Notes: generated by a model from the sequence alone, not told the origin. Shown: positions 1 to 11,932, counted from the first letter of the stretch. The stretch is DNA of 64,000 nucleotides from Crotophaga sulcirostris (GCA_013397455.1 VYZB01000333.1:583743-647742); one strand, 5' to 3'. Translations and numbers: made by a program.

Positions 1-3000
1 TGTTAGCCACAAGCAGGCAAAGCCATTGGATTTTATGTTACACATAGGGCAAAGCAACTCAAAGCCCTTTGCAACCTATCATGTCTGAATGAAACATACA
101 GGTTTTTAACCTCTGTGTTCAGGAGCTGCCAGTTGTGTCCTGAAAAGTCATTGCATTTGTGACTATACCATCAAAAATAAAGTTCTGAGGAGCTACATTC
201 CCTCCTGCTGCAACACAGACAGTTCTGGCACGTCTGAGCTGCCTGCCAAGGCCTGCATTGGACAGCAAGCGCTTTTTGCTCATTATGTCTTCAAAAACAA
301 GGAGAGATGAAAGCGATAATGAACCTGTAGAGAAAGCCCCAGCAGAGCATTCTTCGAGTCTGGTTGAGAAATGCTCAAAAGGCCAAAGCTTGGTGGCTGC
401 ATTCAGACCAGACGCTTCCAAAATTGGTGTGGATGGTGGAGAACAATGGCTCGTTTCTCTCAGGGAAAGAAATGCTCCAATTTCGACCCATGTGCAAGAG
501 ATCTGGGCTTCCTAGGTGGCAGGGCAATAAAGAAGAGTAGGGATGTGTGGGCTGCACTTTCCATGTACATGTTTAATTATGGCACATCTATCATTCTCAG
601 CACTGCCTTGAGCAAAGGAAGATAAAACAGAAAAAGCAATAGCAAGATTGTCACACATGTAGGCAATCTCAAAATCAATGGGAGTTTGGTATCTAAATAC
701 CTTTAAAAACCTGACCACCAGTTCCCTGAGGCCCCCCATGAATATCACATCCTTAAATCCTGGTGGATGCACTGCCGTTGCTCAACTTGTGGATGGCAGG
801 GGGTTGCACTCAGGGCAGCCTTTGGTTTGTAATGTGAAGGACTGAAAAAACACCCCCTTAAAGGTTAGCCAGCTTAAAGCTACGTGTTGTTATCCTTCAG
901 CATCTCTTTGGTTGCAAGTAGTACCCAACTGTGTGCCAGCAGCTGATGCAAGGGATCTGGTGACTGTCCCCAAGTCCATTGCAGTAGATGTTCTTTACCC
1001 CTCATGTTTAAATATGTTACGAGAGGAAATGCCAACCTTCACTGACTCTTGGTAGGAGAGGAGGAGCAAAGGACCTTTACCCTTATTCTTTTACATAGAA
1101 ATAGAGCCAATAAATATTCAGGCAAATTAAAACCCAGTTTCCACTGGAGATGAGGGAATCCACTGAGGTTGTGCCATGCAGTGGGTGCAGATGAGAAATC
1201 CCTCCATGCCTCCCTTTCCATTCCACCAAGCACTGCGGTTTGTGCTGGTCTTGCTGCTGAACGCAAGAGGTAGCTCTCCCAAGGTCAGGTTGTACAAGTG
1301 ACTTGCTTAGCCAAGGTGACTCCTCTCATCTGTTACATATCATAGGTTTATAAATAACAGAACAACCTCTGTTCGATCCGGTAGGGAGACTGACAGCCCC
1401 CTCCCTCCTTCAGAACACTGAAACAATCACACACAGGAGGAAGCCAGCAAACACTGGCATCCTTATTGCAATCGGAAGGTTGGGTTGGGCTTTGATTCTC
1501 TTTAATTTGAGTTTATTGGTAAAGGAACTCTATTTTTTTGCTCCTGGAAAATCCAGGCTGTCAAAGCCTAATTCCTTGGGCCTATCAGGTATGAGATATG
1601 TTTACCAAGTCCCTCCAGGATTAGCTGAGTTGCTATCAAAACCAAGGAGTATATTTCTATCAATGGAAACTGCTATGACAAGGTCTGTCCCCTGAGACAA
1701 ACGGCCTCTTCCATGGAGGCTTTAAATAGGAGCAATAATGGTAGTGAGCAGCACTGAGTTGAATAATTAGATTGTTCTTCATAAATCCTCAAGTGAAGAC
1801 TTCCAAGCAGGTCCATTATGTGTGTCGTATGTTAGCAGTGAGCTTTATGTGGTGTGGACATCGCTCTGTGCCGTGCTGCGTGATGGGTGAGTAAATCACC
1901 AAAGATTGGGACAGGAGGAGTACAGCTTGTTCTCCTCCTACCTTCTCCCCCCCCGGAGATCATCGGCTATGAACTGCAAACACCCATATTATTTATTTTA
2001 TTGCTGAAAGAGTTTGTAAGAGGACTAACTGGAGTGATCACTGAATATTTATGCTTTGTTTGTTTATACTCAGAAAATGAAAACACACATATTTTGTTCA
2101 TGTCCCCAGACTAGTTCATTTACTGATTCGCTTAAAACATCTTTGCAAATCCATTGAGAGATAACTTCTTCCTCAGAGGGATGCAGTCATATAATAGCAG
2201 CTCAGTGTTATCATCACATATCCTTGGTGGGATTTCTTCTGGCCAACTGAGAACTATTTTTTTTTTCAAATAAATAAATCCTTCTTCCTCTTCCCTACTC
2301 AGTTATTCAGGTTTTCTCTCTCTTTCTTGCTTTCCATATTAGTTATAAAAATAAATCTCAGATGAAGCAAATATAATTTAACTCTGATCCTGAATGGGAA
2401 GCTATAGACATTTCAGAGGATATCCTGGAAGGCAGCAGCTTTTGCAGGCAGGGATGTACACCCACCCAGTGCACGATGCACATGCCTGCTCAGGCAAGCA
2501 CTTCTGCTCAACCCAGATGCACTTCATTCCCTTAGAAACACGTTTGACAGACCTGGTTAAACAACGCTGATAAAAAGAACAAGAAATCACATTATCCCCC
2601 TGAGAATAGGGTATACACCAAACTATTTCATCTGCCAACAAGAGTCTGGTGTCACTGTAAGGTTTATAGGAGCTGACTGGCAAAGAATGCCCTGATGATA
2701 AATAAAACAGCCCTATCCTGTGTCCCATGCATTGGAGCAGCTGCAGTGCCCCTTCCAGTTACCGTGGCTATGAAGATGTGGCATCTGCCTTTGGACCAGG
2801 CAGCTGATTGGGTCTCAGAAAGGGTGCAAAGGAAAAGGAACATATCATTCAGTAGGGCCAGGAACAAACAAAGCTTTTGATAAAGCTTATGGCCTACTTT
2901 CAAATTGTTCCGCTTCCACAGAAACACCAGGATGAGGTCTGGGCTTGATGGGATCCACAAGCTCTGCTGTGACCCATCATGCTCTGGTACCAATGGCCTT

Positions 3001-6000
3001 GCTGCCAGGTCATCCCTCACTTATCCCTGATGGAAAAATCTCTCTGATATCAAAATGCTGTCAGGGTAAACAGTGTTAAATATTTTACAAAGCAATGTGG
3101 GTAATAATCATCGGGGTATTAGAAAAATATTATCCGTATTCATTGAGAGGTGTGCTGTGCTTTCCTTTCCGATTAGCATAAGAAACTCCTTGCCAGGTGA
3201 TAAAAATAAAGTGTCTGTGAGAATTTTTTAAAGTACATTCCATCTTGCATCATAAGAGCATAAATTCGATGAATTTCCTACCCAGAAGAATTTGGCATTC
3301 CTGGGATGCAGTACTCGCACCCTCAAACACAGTCTTCCCTGATGCTGCAGCAGAAGCCAGCCCCGTTCCTTTCTGCTCTGTTTGGCATTTGGCCCTTAAG
3401 CACAGTAGTAATTTAGGTGATAACCACAGTTAGTAAACTGATTCATTAGATGAAAATCCACCTGTTATCTCAAAAAAACTCAAAAAAAGCAGTTTGTGCT
3501 ATTTTACTGTGACAGGGTCTGACTTACACCTTGTCCAGGTGAGGAGGTGTCGCACAGAGCTCTGGGCAGTGCTGGGAGATTCTGTCTCACAAAAGGCAGG
3601 GCAGAGCACACAGTAAAATCCAAGAAACCTGCACCAAAAGCAACTTGTTTTCTATTAAAGTGGAGTTAGATCTTCTTAACAGGATTCAGACAGGTAAAAC
3701 TGGTCTCGGTTTGGAGGTGGGGCTGAGTCATCGGCCCCGTTCCTTGTTGCGTTCTTTGCTTCTGGCGGAGAGTTACTGGTCTGTAACGCAGTTGGACGGA
3801 GGCACCCAGGCCACTCAGAGGAAGTGGGAAATATGTCTGCAGACAGCAGATGATTCAGGGCTTGCTGGCAGCTGAACAGAAGTTTTATGGATTTCAATTT
3901 TGAACTCAGGCAGCTTTATTCCACCCCATTCCCACGGTGGGTACCTCCATCCTCTTATGGACGTGGCCTCCCTGCCACATTAGGGCACAGTTTCTCAGCA
4001 CTTGCCTGCCCTGGGGGCAGGCTGGGAGTCAAACATGGTCTCAAAATTGGGGCACTTCTGTTGCAGGACCATCAGGCCTTAAATACATTGATTTCATCTT
4101 CCAGAAGGTAGAGTTCCATTTTGAAAAGGTTCTGTGAGGTACCTGCTGTAGCCAAAAGCTGGTTCGCCACCAGCTCTTGTTCTGTGCATCTGCTGGGTGG
4201 TGCAATGCCAGGTGCCTTCCCAGTACTGACATCCCTTAGGAAAATAAAGGCAGTGCTTTTTTCATGCATCAAAATCCCTTCTCACTTAATATCAGGAAAT
4301 ATTTTCTGCGAGAACACAAAGGGTTCTTTCCTCTCCAAAGATTACTTTATAAGCCAAAAACACATCAGCCCCCCAATGTTTGTAGCTTGTCTGAATTTCC
4401 CAAAGTAGGTTTAATATATAAAGACTCAAGACTGAAAACACTGTCTGTTTGCAGTAGGATTTCTAATTACATTTCATGTCTCTTCCAGCTTTACGAGGAT
4501 ATGCTGGTTTAACGCCTTTCTGATGCTGTTTCTTAATACAACCAGATTTTCTAGATTAGTGAAGGTATATGAAACAAAAACCTGGAATTAGGCTTGCAGC
4601 AAGTCTGTTATTTATACTAGATAGTAGTTAGATGCTAAACCGAGACAAAAGAAATTCATTGTCACAATAGCAAATCCATTTAAAAATCCATTTTCCAATC
4701 AATCAAATCACTGTAGAAACCCAATGACAAATCTATAGCAATAGTGTATATTTATGTGGTAACCTTCACCCCTAGGAATTCAGAACCTCCAAAAGCATCA
4801 GCGTTGGAGATGGCTCTAGGATGGAGGTGCCAGAGTGGTAGTGGGGTTTCGCAGTAGCCCTGGCAAGGTCACTGAAAACAACTCGCCTTCATCTAAGAGA
4901 CCCCAGGCATCACAGGAAATGCGAGTTAGGCTTCCAGTCAGACTGCTGTGCCTGCGGTCAGCACACATGTGAGTGAGGGGTGAACTTTGCCTCTTTCTGC
5001 AAAGGGATGAACAATTAAAAAAAAAAAAGTGCCATTTCCCCTTCTAAGGGCATAAACAGGATGGAAACGCTGCTTCAGCCCAGGGTGGGCTCGCTGTGGG
5101 AGGCTGCACTGCACTCTGGGTATGCAGTCAGAATATTTTTGCAAAGGGATTTTTACAATCCTTTGAAAAACACCAATATTTTCACTAAATATTAATGGAA
5201 GCTTGTCTTGAAGTCAGCTCGAGCTGCAGAACAGTGCTTATAATAATGATTTATGCATTAAATGCAGTGGATCTGTTATTTTTTGTTATCTTGATGTGGT
5301 TTTGATGTTCGGTTTTCATATGAACAGCAGCCAAGTGGCTCCGAAAGCAGTTTTGAACATGTGCATGTGTGTGCATGTCTTATCAAACACGACCCATGTA
5401 TGATGTTGGAGTCAGGGCTCTGGATAATCAGGTATAAGTAATAAGCAGAGCCTCGCAGGTTGTCGTCATGCCATCGGCTTCAACGTGGCAGAGTCGTCAG
5501 CAACCAGGTACCTTCTGCCCAGGCTTTGTGTCTGATCTGCAGGAACTTTTCCGTCTTATCTGTGGAAAATCGATCCATACAGTCTCTTCAGAGACCTACA
5601 TCAAATATTAATTTTGCCTATTTGTTCAATGTAATTAGCAAGTGTGATTAATCAATTAATCAATCTGCGATTCCTATCTATGCCACAAACAGCTTGCTGT
5701 GCTAAACAGGGATACTGCAAACAGGGATCCCACAAAGGCCACTCAGTCTCCCGTTGCAGGGGCCTTCCTGACCCCATGCCAAGGTTTGGTGCCACTTGCG
5801 CCTCCTACAGCCCAAAATACCTGGAGAGAACAGCAGCATCGGCGAAGTCTTCCAATGAGGACATTGCTGGCCCCACCCCCTGCAAAACTGGGATGGCAGA
5901 GCCATCTCGCCTTGCCATGTGGCTGGGGGGCATGGACATGGCTGGGTTGCTCCCAAGCAAGGGATACGGTGTCCCAGTGTGTCCTCTGAGTCCCTGCTGC

Positions 6001-6775
6001 GCAAATGGGCTGGGGGGCCAGTGCTGTCCTAGCAGCCCATAGCTCCAGGCAGTGCCTCATTCTGCCTATTCCCAGAGGGGACAACAGCAGAAGAGAGCTG
6101 CCAAGAGAGGATGAACTTCTTATGGCATGCTTTTGGTGACCTTCCCAGCCTGATTTTGCCAGCTTGAGGGATGCAGGTAGGTCCTATGAAGTTCAGATCT
6201 GAAGTTCTTTAAATGGTTAGAAATGCCAGACTTTGGGACTTCTGCTGAGACAGCAGAGGACAAAGTCCCAGCCCTGTGCTCAGGGACTTAATGACTTTTT
6301 AAATTTAGCTCCAGAAGTGGTGCTGGATTTCATGGAGAGTGGCAAGTCTGGATCATGTTGCATGAGGGAACAAGCACCCTTGGGTGTTCCTGTTCCCTGG
6401 AGTGCTTTTTTGGAGGCAGTAGGAGGGGAATGACCATGGATATTACAGGCAAAGCAGGGAGACCTGTCCCTGTACTAAGCTGTCAGGTATAAGACTTTAC
6501 ATTTCCTGATGGCAGGCAGTGAGAACCTAGTGGAGCAGCATGGCAGGACCTCGGGCTTTGCTCTAGCCAGGAGCAGAGTGGTGAATCATTGCAGATACAG
6601 GAGTCTTCGCTGCAGGATGGGTATTTTCAGAGGGTCCAGATTTTGTAGGGGACATGCTGAGAGACATTACTGCACTGTCCAGCTTGCATAGGGTCACTTC
6701 CAATGCTGTGGTAGCATCTGCACTACTTTTTAGCAGAAGTGGCATGACAGAAGTCCTGGGTAACACAACTGAAGT
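1..6775. other. unique non-coding DNA, no gene recognised
   Basis: I see no recognisable exon, RNA gene or interspersed repeat here. The stretch holds ordinary low-complexity runs, such as twelve A at 5017-5028, and a more GC-rich patch around 5750-6080 that gives overlapping open frames on both strands, the usual sign of chance frames. One ATG-initiated frame at 285-515 (plus, 76 residues) is rich in charged residues near its N-terminus but matches nothing I know. The lack of CR1 over this length simply reflects patchy insertion. Confidence 0.6.
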
Positions 6776-7165
6776 CATAGAAACATACAATTATAGAATG
6801 GCTTGGGTTGGAAGAGACCTTACAGCCCATCCAGTTCCAACCCCCTGCCATGGGCAGGGACACCTCCCACCGGATCAGGGTGCTCAGAGCCCCATCCAAC
6901 CTGGCCTTGAACACCTCACAGTGCCTCCCCATCCTCACAGGAGAATATTTCTTCCTAAGATCTCATCTCAATCTCCCCTCTTTCAGCTCAAAACCTTTCC
7001 CCCTCATCCTATCCTGCACTCCCTGATCAAGAGCCCCTCCTCAGCTTTCCTGTAACCTCTTTCAGTACTGGGGATGCTCCCTGGAGCCTTCTCTTCTCGA
7101 GGTTGAGCAACCCCAACTCTCTCAGCCTGTCCTCATAAGGGAGATGCTCCTTCTCTTAACCCATT
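6776..7165 (-). mobile_element. CR1 LINE 3' fragment, 5'-truncated
   Basis: The left edge carries the degenerate CR1 terminal repeat (catagaaacatacaattata) followed by the 3' UTR in reverse complement, including the conserved blocks gggttggaag and ctgccatgggcagggacacc and the run about the ccatccaacctggccttgaa segment. The right part reaches the end of the coding region, where ctctcagcctgtcctcataa is the antisense of the frame upstream of the CR1 stop. The element is therefore in minus orientation with its 5' part missing, as is typical for CR1. It belongs to the 3' UTR type with the catgggcaggga block. Several indels show that it is inactive. Confidence 0.93.
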
Positions 7166-8417
7166 CCCCTTTTTCCCTTGTCATATTCTGAACCATCTCT
7201 AACCTGTCCTGACTGTTTTAATCTGATGTTCCCCCTGCTATTGGGAGTCCTGCTCTCTTGTGCCTTGCCCACCATCACCCTAGAGAACCTGGACCAAACT
7301 GCACATCTATCGTGATACGGTATGGATGTCATCCAGGAGTTATGCTGTTGATGCCCTGTACTGACAGCCCTGGGCTCTGCCTTTTCCTTTTCCTATTCTA
7401 TGATCCTTTAGTTCAGCAAATCCTATCACTGTACTATCTCTGGCCACCCTGACCTTACCCTGGCCTAGGCTGAGGCACTTTTTTTTCATTTATTGGGCTC
7501 ATTGGGCCTGATTTAATTCCTGTGCCTTGTATGCTTTGCTGACCTGGCAAGATTTGATGTTCCACAAAGGTAAATGCCCCCCAGAAGATAAAGTGGTCTT
7601 GGTCTTGGTGTGATTTTTGGATTAGAACCGCCCAGGGCAGCATTTCCCTCAGAATAGGTTTTCTACGAGTAAAAAGTATGAGTTTCCATCTGACGCCTTG
7701 AACTGTCATCGTAATAACCTCAAATATAGCTGTCTTCACCACATCACCGTCCTCCTCTCTGACCCATAAAGTTTTACCATTACAACCTGCCCTTAATCAC
7801 CTAACCATTTCCTTAGTCTTTCAAGGACAATGGTTTTTATGCCATACCTGCTAACCTTATGTATTACTCTACCATCCTGGGCTGCGTTTAAATGACTTTT
7901 CTGAAATCTATGTGGATTAGCTCCACTGCTTCTCTCTCTTGCCTGTTTTCACGTTAGCTCCTAAAACAAATTCTGCTGCATTTGTCAGACAAGATTTACA
8001 CTTTATGGAGCTGGGCAGATACATTTTTAACAGTTCATATTTCTCCAGATGTTGGGTGATCTCATCCCTGCTAACATCTTCAAAATCTTGACTGTGATTG
8101 AAAAAAAAGTCATCTTCTGCAGGTTCAGGACCAGATTCTCAGCTGCTGGGAGTGTCTGTGTGTGCATCCGTTCTCAGCTGATGATCTAGTGCAAATGTGG
8201 CTTGGTTTCTAACTGTCTCTCCTCCTGGATTCTCAAAGATGTTTGCTTTATATCAGTTGCGCTTTACCTCATTTTAGCTCCAAGGAGCAACTCAAAACCT
8301 CTGTTACTGAGCACTTAATCTCTCCTGCTGTTCAATTAAGCAACATGGACTAAAAGTCTGCCCTCTGCACTCAGTCCTGACTCCTACTTTGGGGTAGGAG
8401 TTTGCCTTGGTGATTAC
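7166..8417. other. unique spacer between two CR1 fragments
   Basis: Nothing coding is recognisable. The DNA is pyrimidine-rich on the plus strand (many ctcc and cttt runs) with a short T run near 7480 and an A run near 8101. The phrase aggaccagattctcagctgc near 8128 resembles the edge of old amniote repeats but is too short to call. The open frames here are short and inconsistent between strands. Confidence 0.55.
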
Positions 8418-8662
8418 CACAGAACCATAGAATAGCTTCGGTTGGAAGCGACCTCAAAGCCCATCCAATTCCAGCCCCCCTGCCATGGGCAAGGACACCT
8501 CCCACTGGATCAGGGGGCTCAAAGCCCCATCCAACCTGGCCTTGAGCACCTCCAGGGATGGGACATCAATGACTTCCCTGGCCAACCTGTGCCAGTGCCT
8601 CACCACCCTCAGAGTGAAGAATTTCTCTCTAGTATCTAATCTAAATCTCCCCTCTCTCATCC
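8418..8662 (-). mobile_element. CR1 LINE 3' UTR fragment
   Basis: The element starts at its 3' end with cacagaaccatagaatagct and continues with the reverse complement of the CR1 3' UTR (gttggaagcgacctcaaagc, ctgccatgggcaaggacacc, ccatccaacctggccttgag). It stops near ctaaatctcccctctctca, just inside the part that flanks the CR1 stop codon. Only about 245 bases remain, so it is a severely 5'-truncated insertion of the same 3' UTR type as the copy at 6776-7165 and in the same orientation. The two are separated by 1.25 kb of unrelated sequence, so they are independent insertions rather than a duplication. Confidence 0.93.
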
Positions 8663-9457
8663 ATCCATGTCCTCAGCTCTTCCCCGCTTGACTGTCACAG
8701 GAAACTGCTTCTGCTTCTCTCATCTTATCTCCACGTTCCCCCATGAGCACCAGCCAGGGGAAATAATTTCATTTCCCTCGTTTCTTCCCCTCTCCCTGTG
8801 TTGTTAAGCTCTCTCAACCGCTTCTCAGTGGTCCGGTGGCTGCATTGTTAATCTTGTCTCCTTTACCTGTTTAAAAGGAATTTTTATTGTTTTTATTCAC
8901 CCCATGGGCATTCCTTCTCTCTCTGTCATATTTGGTTTCCTAATCAACTTTTAACATCTTTTCAGCTCTGCTTTACAATCCCTTTCATTGCCTTAATATT
9001 TGCCTCCTTACCCAAGTCACCTGCCTTGTTCCTCTCTCTGATAGCTTTTATGACTTCCTCAGTTATCATCCTCCATCGGAAACAGTGTTCGCTCATCCCG
9101 GCTTGACAGGGATCGCTGTTTCCAAGTGCTGCACTCATTTCCTGAGCCTGAATTGCTGTATGTAAACGAGTGCTCAGTGAATAGGCACTGCTGCCTCTTA
9201 TACTGACTTTTATTTCTTTCTTGCTGTTTGCTCATGAGCAAATGGCACTATTCTCACATGAACTCATTGCTCCAATTTACTTCTAAGTACCTCAATGGGT
9301 TTCTCTTGTCCTTTGTGAATGGAAGCCCCCCAAAGCAGAGAGCCACTGTAGCCAACTGCCACGGATCCAGGGTAAAGGTGTCATAATTTTTTAAAGGGAC
9401 TTTAAATGCTGTGATAGTTTAGCTGGCCCATCCCACTCTCAGAACAGCATTAAAACC
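8663..9457. other. unique spacer upstream of the hairpin
   Basis: No gene, RNA or repeat is recognised. The first part is C and T rich (ttcatttccctcgtttcttc type sequence) and the last 100 bases contain attttttaaagggactttaa, a short palindromic AT-rich stretch. Open frames are at most about 60 codons and have no recognisable content. Confidence 0.5.
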
Positions 9458-9555
9458 CCACCACCAGTGGCTTTCTTAGTAAGAGCTTTGAGATGTGTTA
9501 ATAATTTGCCATTAACACATCTCAAAGCTCTTACTAAGAAAGCCCATGGTGGTGG
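9458..9555. repeat. near-perfect long inverted repeat (hairpin)
   Basis: The arms 9470-9502 and 9511-9543 are exact reverse complements over 33 bases, separated by the 8-base spacer aatttgcc. Pairing continues outward to 9458 and 9555, giving 45-base arms with only two mismatches (ccaccaccagtg against the complement of ccatggtggtgg), and a gapped similarity extends a few bases further on both sides. An RNA from either strand could fold into a long uninterrupted stem with a small loop. It does not look like a transposon end pair: there is no obvious target-site duplication, and the right arm runs straight into a MIR-like sequence. A fold-back or template-switch event, a cloning or assembly artefact, or a small-RNA precursor are all possible. 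Confidence 0.95.
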
Positions 9556-9678
9556 ATTAAGCCTAGGAAGGGAACCAGTGAGAGTTAACTGACTTGCCTA
9601 AGGCCATCCAGAAGGTCAGTGGCAGAGAAGAAAGCAGACTCCACTCTCCTACTCAGGACTGTGTCCGCTGAGCTAGGA
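9556..9678 (+). repeat. MIR-like ancient SINE relic
   Basis: The stretch contains, in order, ggaagggaaccagtgagagt, taactgacttgcctaaggcc, gtcagtggcagagaagaaag and a terminal part with gactccactctcctactcag and gctgagctagg. The order and spacing match the 3' half of MIR and related CORE-SINEs, whose hallmark is gacttgcccaaggtcacaca followed by a gtggcagag block and a clinically spaced pyrimidine-rich tail. It is heavily diverged, as expected for a copy inserted before modern birds. The family is a recollection of the consensus rather than an alignment, so L2-type LINE tails remain possible. Confidence 0.6.
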
Positions 9679-10261
9679 TAATTCCTGGCAAAGCAGCAAC
9701 AGCGAGACCACAGAATCAGATCATTACTCATTTGGTTTTATTTGTTCCAGCATTAAGTGATGAAATGCAAATGGTCCAGGCAGATACGCAATTTCCAACC
9801 GCCTGTGTGTGAGGACTCAGACATTGGAGCAGGGTCTCTCTCCCTCTGCAGAGCAGTGCTCCTAAAGCTGCACAGAGGCACAGAAAAGCATATCCAACAG
9901 GTTCATATGCTCAGGAAAATATGAATTTGCAGGAATTTCTTTCTCAAGCACCTTTGCTCAATTACGATATGAAAATATAAAGTCACACACTTTTATGTGT
10001 GTTTGTTTTAAGCAGGTTCCAATCTCTATTGTAGCCTCTTAATCTTCAGGCTGATGAAGTGGAGAGGAGGCAAGAGGCAAGCCAGCAGGATCCAGGGAGG
10101 CCCATCCTGCCCTGTCTTGTGTCCAGGCAGCCCAGCTGCACACATCTGGCAGCCTCTGCGCAGGGTGATGGAGGCAAGGGGAGAGGCACAGCACTCAGTG
10201 CATGTCCAGCCCTTGGCAGAGGTGTCCTCTCCCTCACCAAAACCCTTCGGCCAGCAGCGAG
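9679..10261. other. unique DNA, nothing recognised
   Basis: This contains no recognisable repeat or exon. It includes a palindromic phrase cacacacttttatgtgtgttt near 9985 and becomes GC-richer from about 10050 toward the minisatellite. Frames on both strands are open over 10046-10340, which reflects the composition rather than coding. Confidence 0.5.
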
Positions 10262-10309
10262 CAGCAGGCTTGGCAGCGGGACTTGCAGCGGGACTTGCAG
10301 CAGGGCTTG
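10262..10309. repeat. 12-bp minisatellite, four copies
   Basis: Two exact units cagcgggacttg (10274-10285 and 10286-10297) are followed by the variant cagcagggcttg (10298-10309) and preceded by a variant of 11 bases (cagcaggcttg, 10262-10272) with one extra base between. The unit length divisible by three lets one plus frame read an Ala-Ala-Gly-Leu repeat, but no start codon context, domain or splice evidence supports translation. Replication slippage is the likely origin, and the copy number may vary between individuals. Confidence 0.85.
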
Positions 10310-10847
10310 GGCAGCAAAGTGGAGTTTTTTAATATATATTTAAAAGAAAGAGTTGGCACAAAGGGAGGTAGAAATGAGCTGCTAGTGTGAGAACAAGAAC
10401 GAAACCACACCTTTGTTCCTCCTAATGCTCTTTCCCCTGCTTCATGGTGATCAGAGCTGGTTAAAACTTCTTTGTGCTATTTACATTTTTGACAGAGCAT
10501 TCTTTGCTTTCTTGCCATGTTTTCAGGCTTTTTCAGCAAAGGAAACACTCCCCAGTTCGTACAGCCTTGAGATTTAAAAACAGTTCTGAGGTTTCATAAT
10601 TTTTTCCTAGTTCTTCAACAGAATTGTGTTGCAATCAGAAAGAAGATTCTTCAAGAAAAGACACTAATTAACATTTTATTGCTATAATCATTCCTGTCAT
10701 ATTCCCTCTGCTACACAGGTCCTCTCTTTCATCATTTATTACAGTGATGTAACTATATAACAGGGCTTATGTACAAGAAAAAGACAAAGCTGAAGGCTTA
10801 ATTCAGCATCACAAGCGTGATGAAAGGAACAAAGGATGATGCAGCTA
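10310..10847. other. AT-rich unique DNA
   Basis: Nothing coding is recognised. The part after the minisatellite is AT-rich, with tttttaatatatatttaaaa at about 10324. The sequence from 10580 to 10740 has several aataa and catttatt motifs that could act as weak polyadenylation signals, but there is no gene for them to serve. Confidence 0.5.
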
Positions 10848-10985
10848 TGCCCTGATCCTGCAAATACTTATGCACATGGATAACTTTGCTGCCAGGAGTA
10901 TTTCTGCTTGCAGTAACTGGGTGCTAAAGCATCAGCAGACTTGAAGTCATAGGGCCTGAATTCAGCTCTACTGGAGTCAGTGCAC
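10848..10985. repeat. relic of ancient amniote interspersed repeat
   Basis: The phrases ccctgatcctgcaaatactt and atgcacatggataactttgc, followed by agggcctgaattcagctcta and ctggagtcag, match a pattern seen repeatedly in reptile and bird genomes (gatcctgcaaacactta, then a cattgaagtcaatgg-type block). I do not assign a family name; a very old non-autonomous DNA transposon or CR1/L3-type relic is likely. It is heavily degraded and carries no open frame. Confidence 0.5.
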
Positions 10986-11932
10986 ACACTGTGACACACT
11001 TCAGCAGGGACTCTGCCAGTATTGACTTAGAAAAGCATTTTAGCACCACTGAGTTTACTTGCAACCTAATCTTGCGCATGCACAGGCTTACCTGGGCTCC
11101 CAGCACATGTTCCTGCTACTGGACGTGACAGTGATTGATGACTTGATACATTGCGATTCTGTAAAATTACCTCTTGTGGGCACTGCCAGGTGGATCAGCA
11201 CGGCTCAGCTAAGCATCGCCAGCAGCAGGGCTGGGTGAGCAGCTGGGCACCTCACTGACCACAGGACAGGAGTGCCCAGGGATGCTGCCCACGCAGTCTT
11301 CCATGGGGCACAGGGCACTGCTGATCTTGTCCTGGTCTTCTCCAAAAATGACATCTCTGGTGAAAGAAGCTCCCAGGGTTGACATTCCTGTGCCAGACAG
11401 GCATTTTTCAACGCTGCGGGGGACATCTCTACACTTCAATTAGTCTTTTAATTGAGCTATTTGCAGGGGAAGACTCAAGGGACCTGAACACCTATTTCCT
11501 TGCAGTTTAACTACCACCAACTCTAAACACTTAGTTTGTCCCTTAAATAGGAGCAAATATATAGTGTCTCCACAAACTTTGTCACAGCGAATTGCCTAAT
11601 ATTTTCCGGCCACTGTAATGGCAGTGTGATCAAACTGCAGTGTGAAGTATATTCAATTATAATTGAATTTTGATCCCAAGATTTTAAAATAAATTGTATC
11701 TTTAGACAAAACAGCATGCATTTCTGCCAATTACTTCTAAAGTGAATGGTTAGCTGAGTTTTCAGACCAAATATTATAGACCCAATTTTCTTTTTGTGTC
11801 AGGTTTAAAAATAGTATAATCCAAATGTTCCAATGATCCAAATTTAGGGGGGAAAGATAGAAGGAACATTAAGTCTGTTCTTAAAAATAAGCCAGGGTCT
11901 GTGCCTCACTTAAAAATAATAGCATCATAGAA
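10986..11932. other. unique DNA, nothing recognised
   Basis: No repeat or gene is recognised. The segment 11190-11430 is GC-richer (short gcagcagggctgggtgagca-like runs) and has overlapping minus-strand frames of about 75 codons in two registers, which argues against either being real. The segment 11560-11880 is AT-rich with ttcaattataattgaatttt, a short perfect palindrome around 11660. Confidence 0.5.

Noticed and set aside
6776..8662. Two neighbouring CR1 copies as a segmental duplication
   Set aside because: Their flanks differ and their truncation points are not the same, so they are separate insertions.
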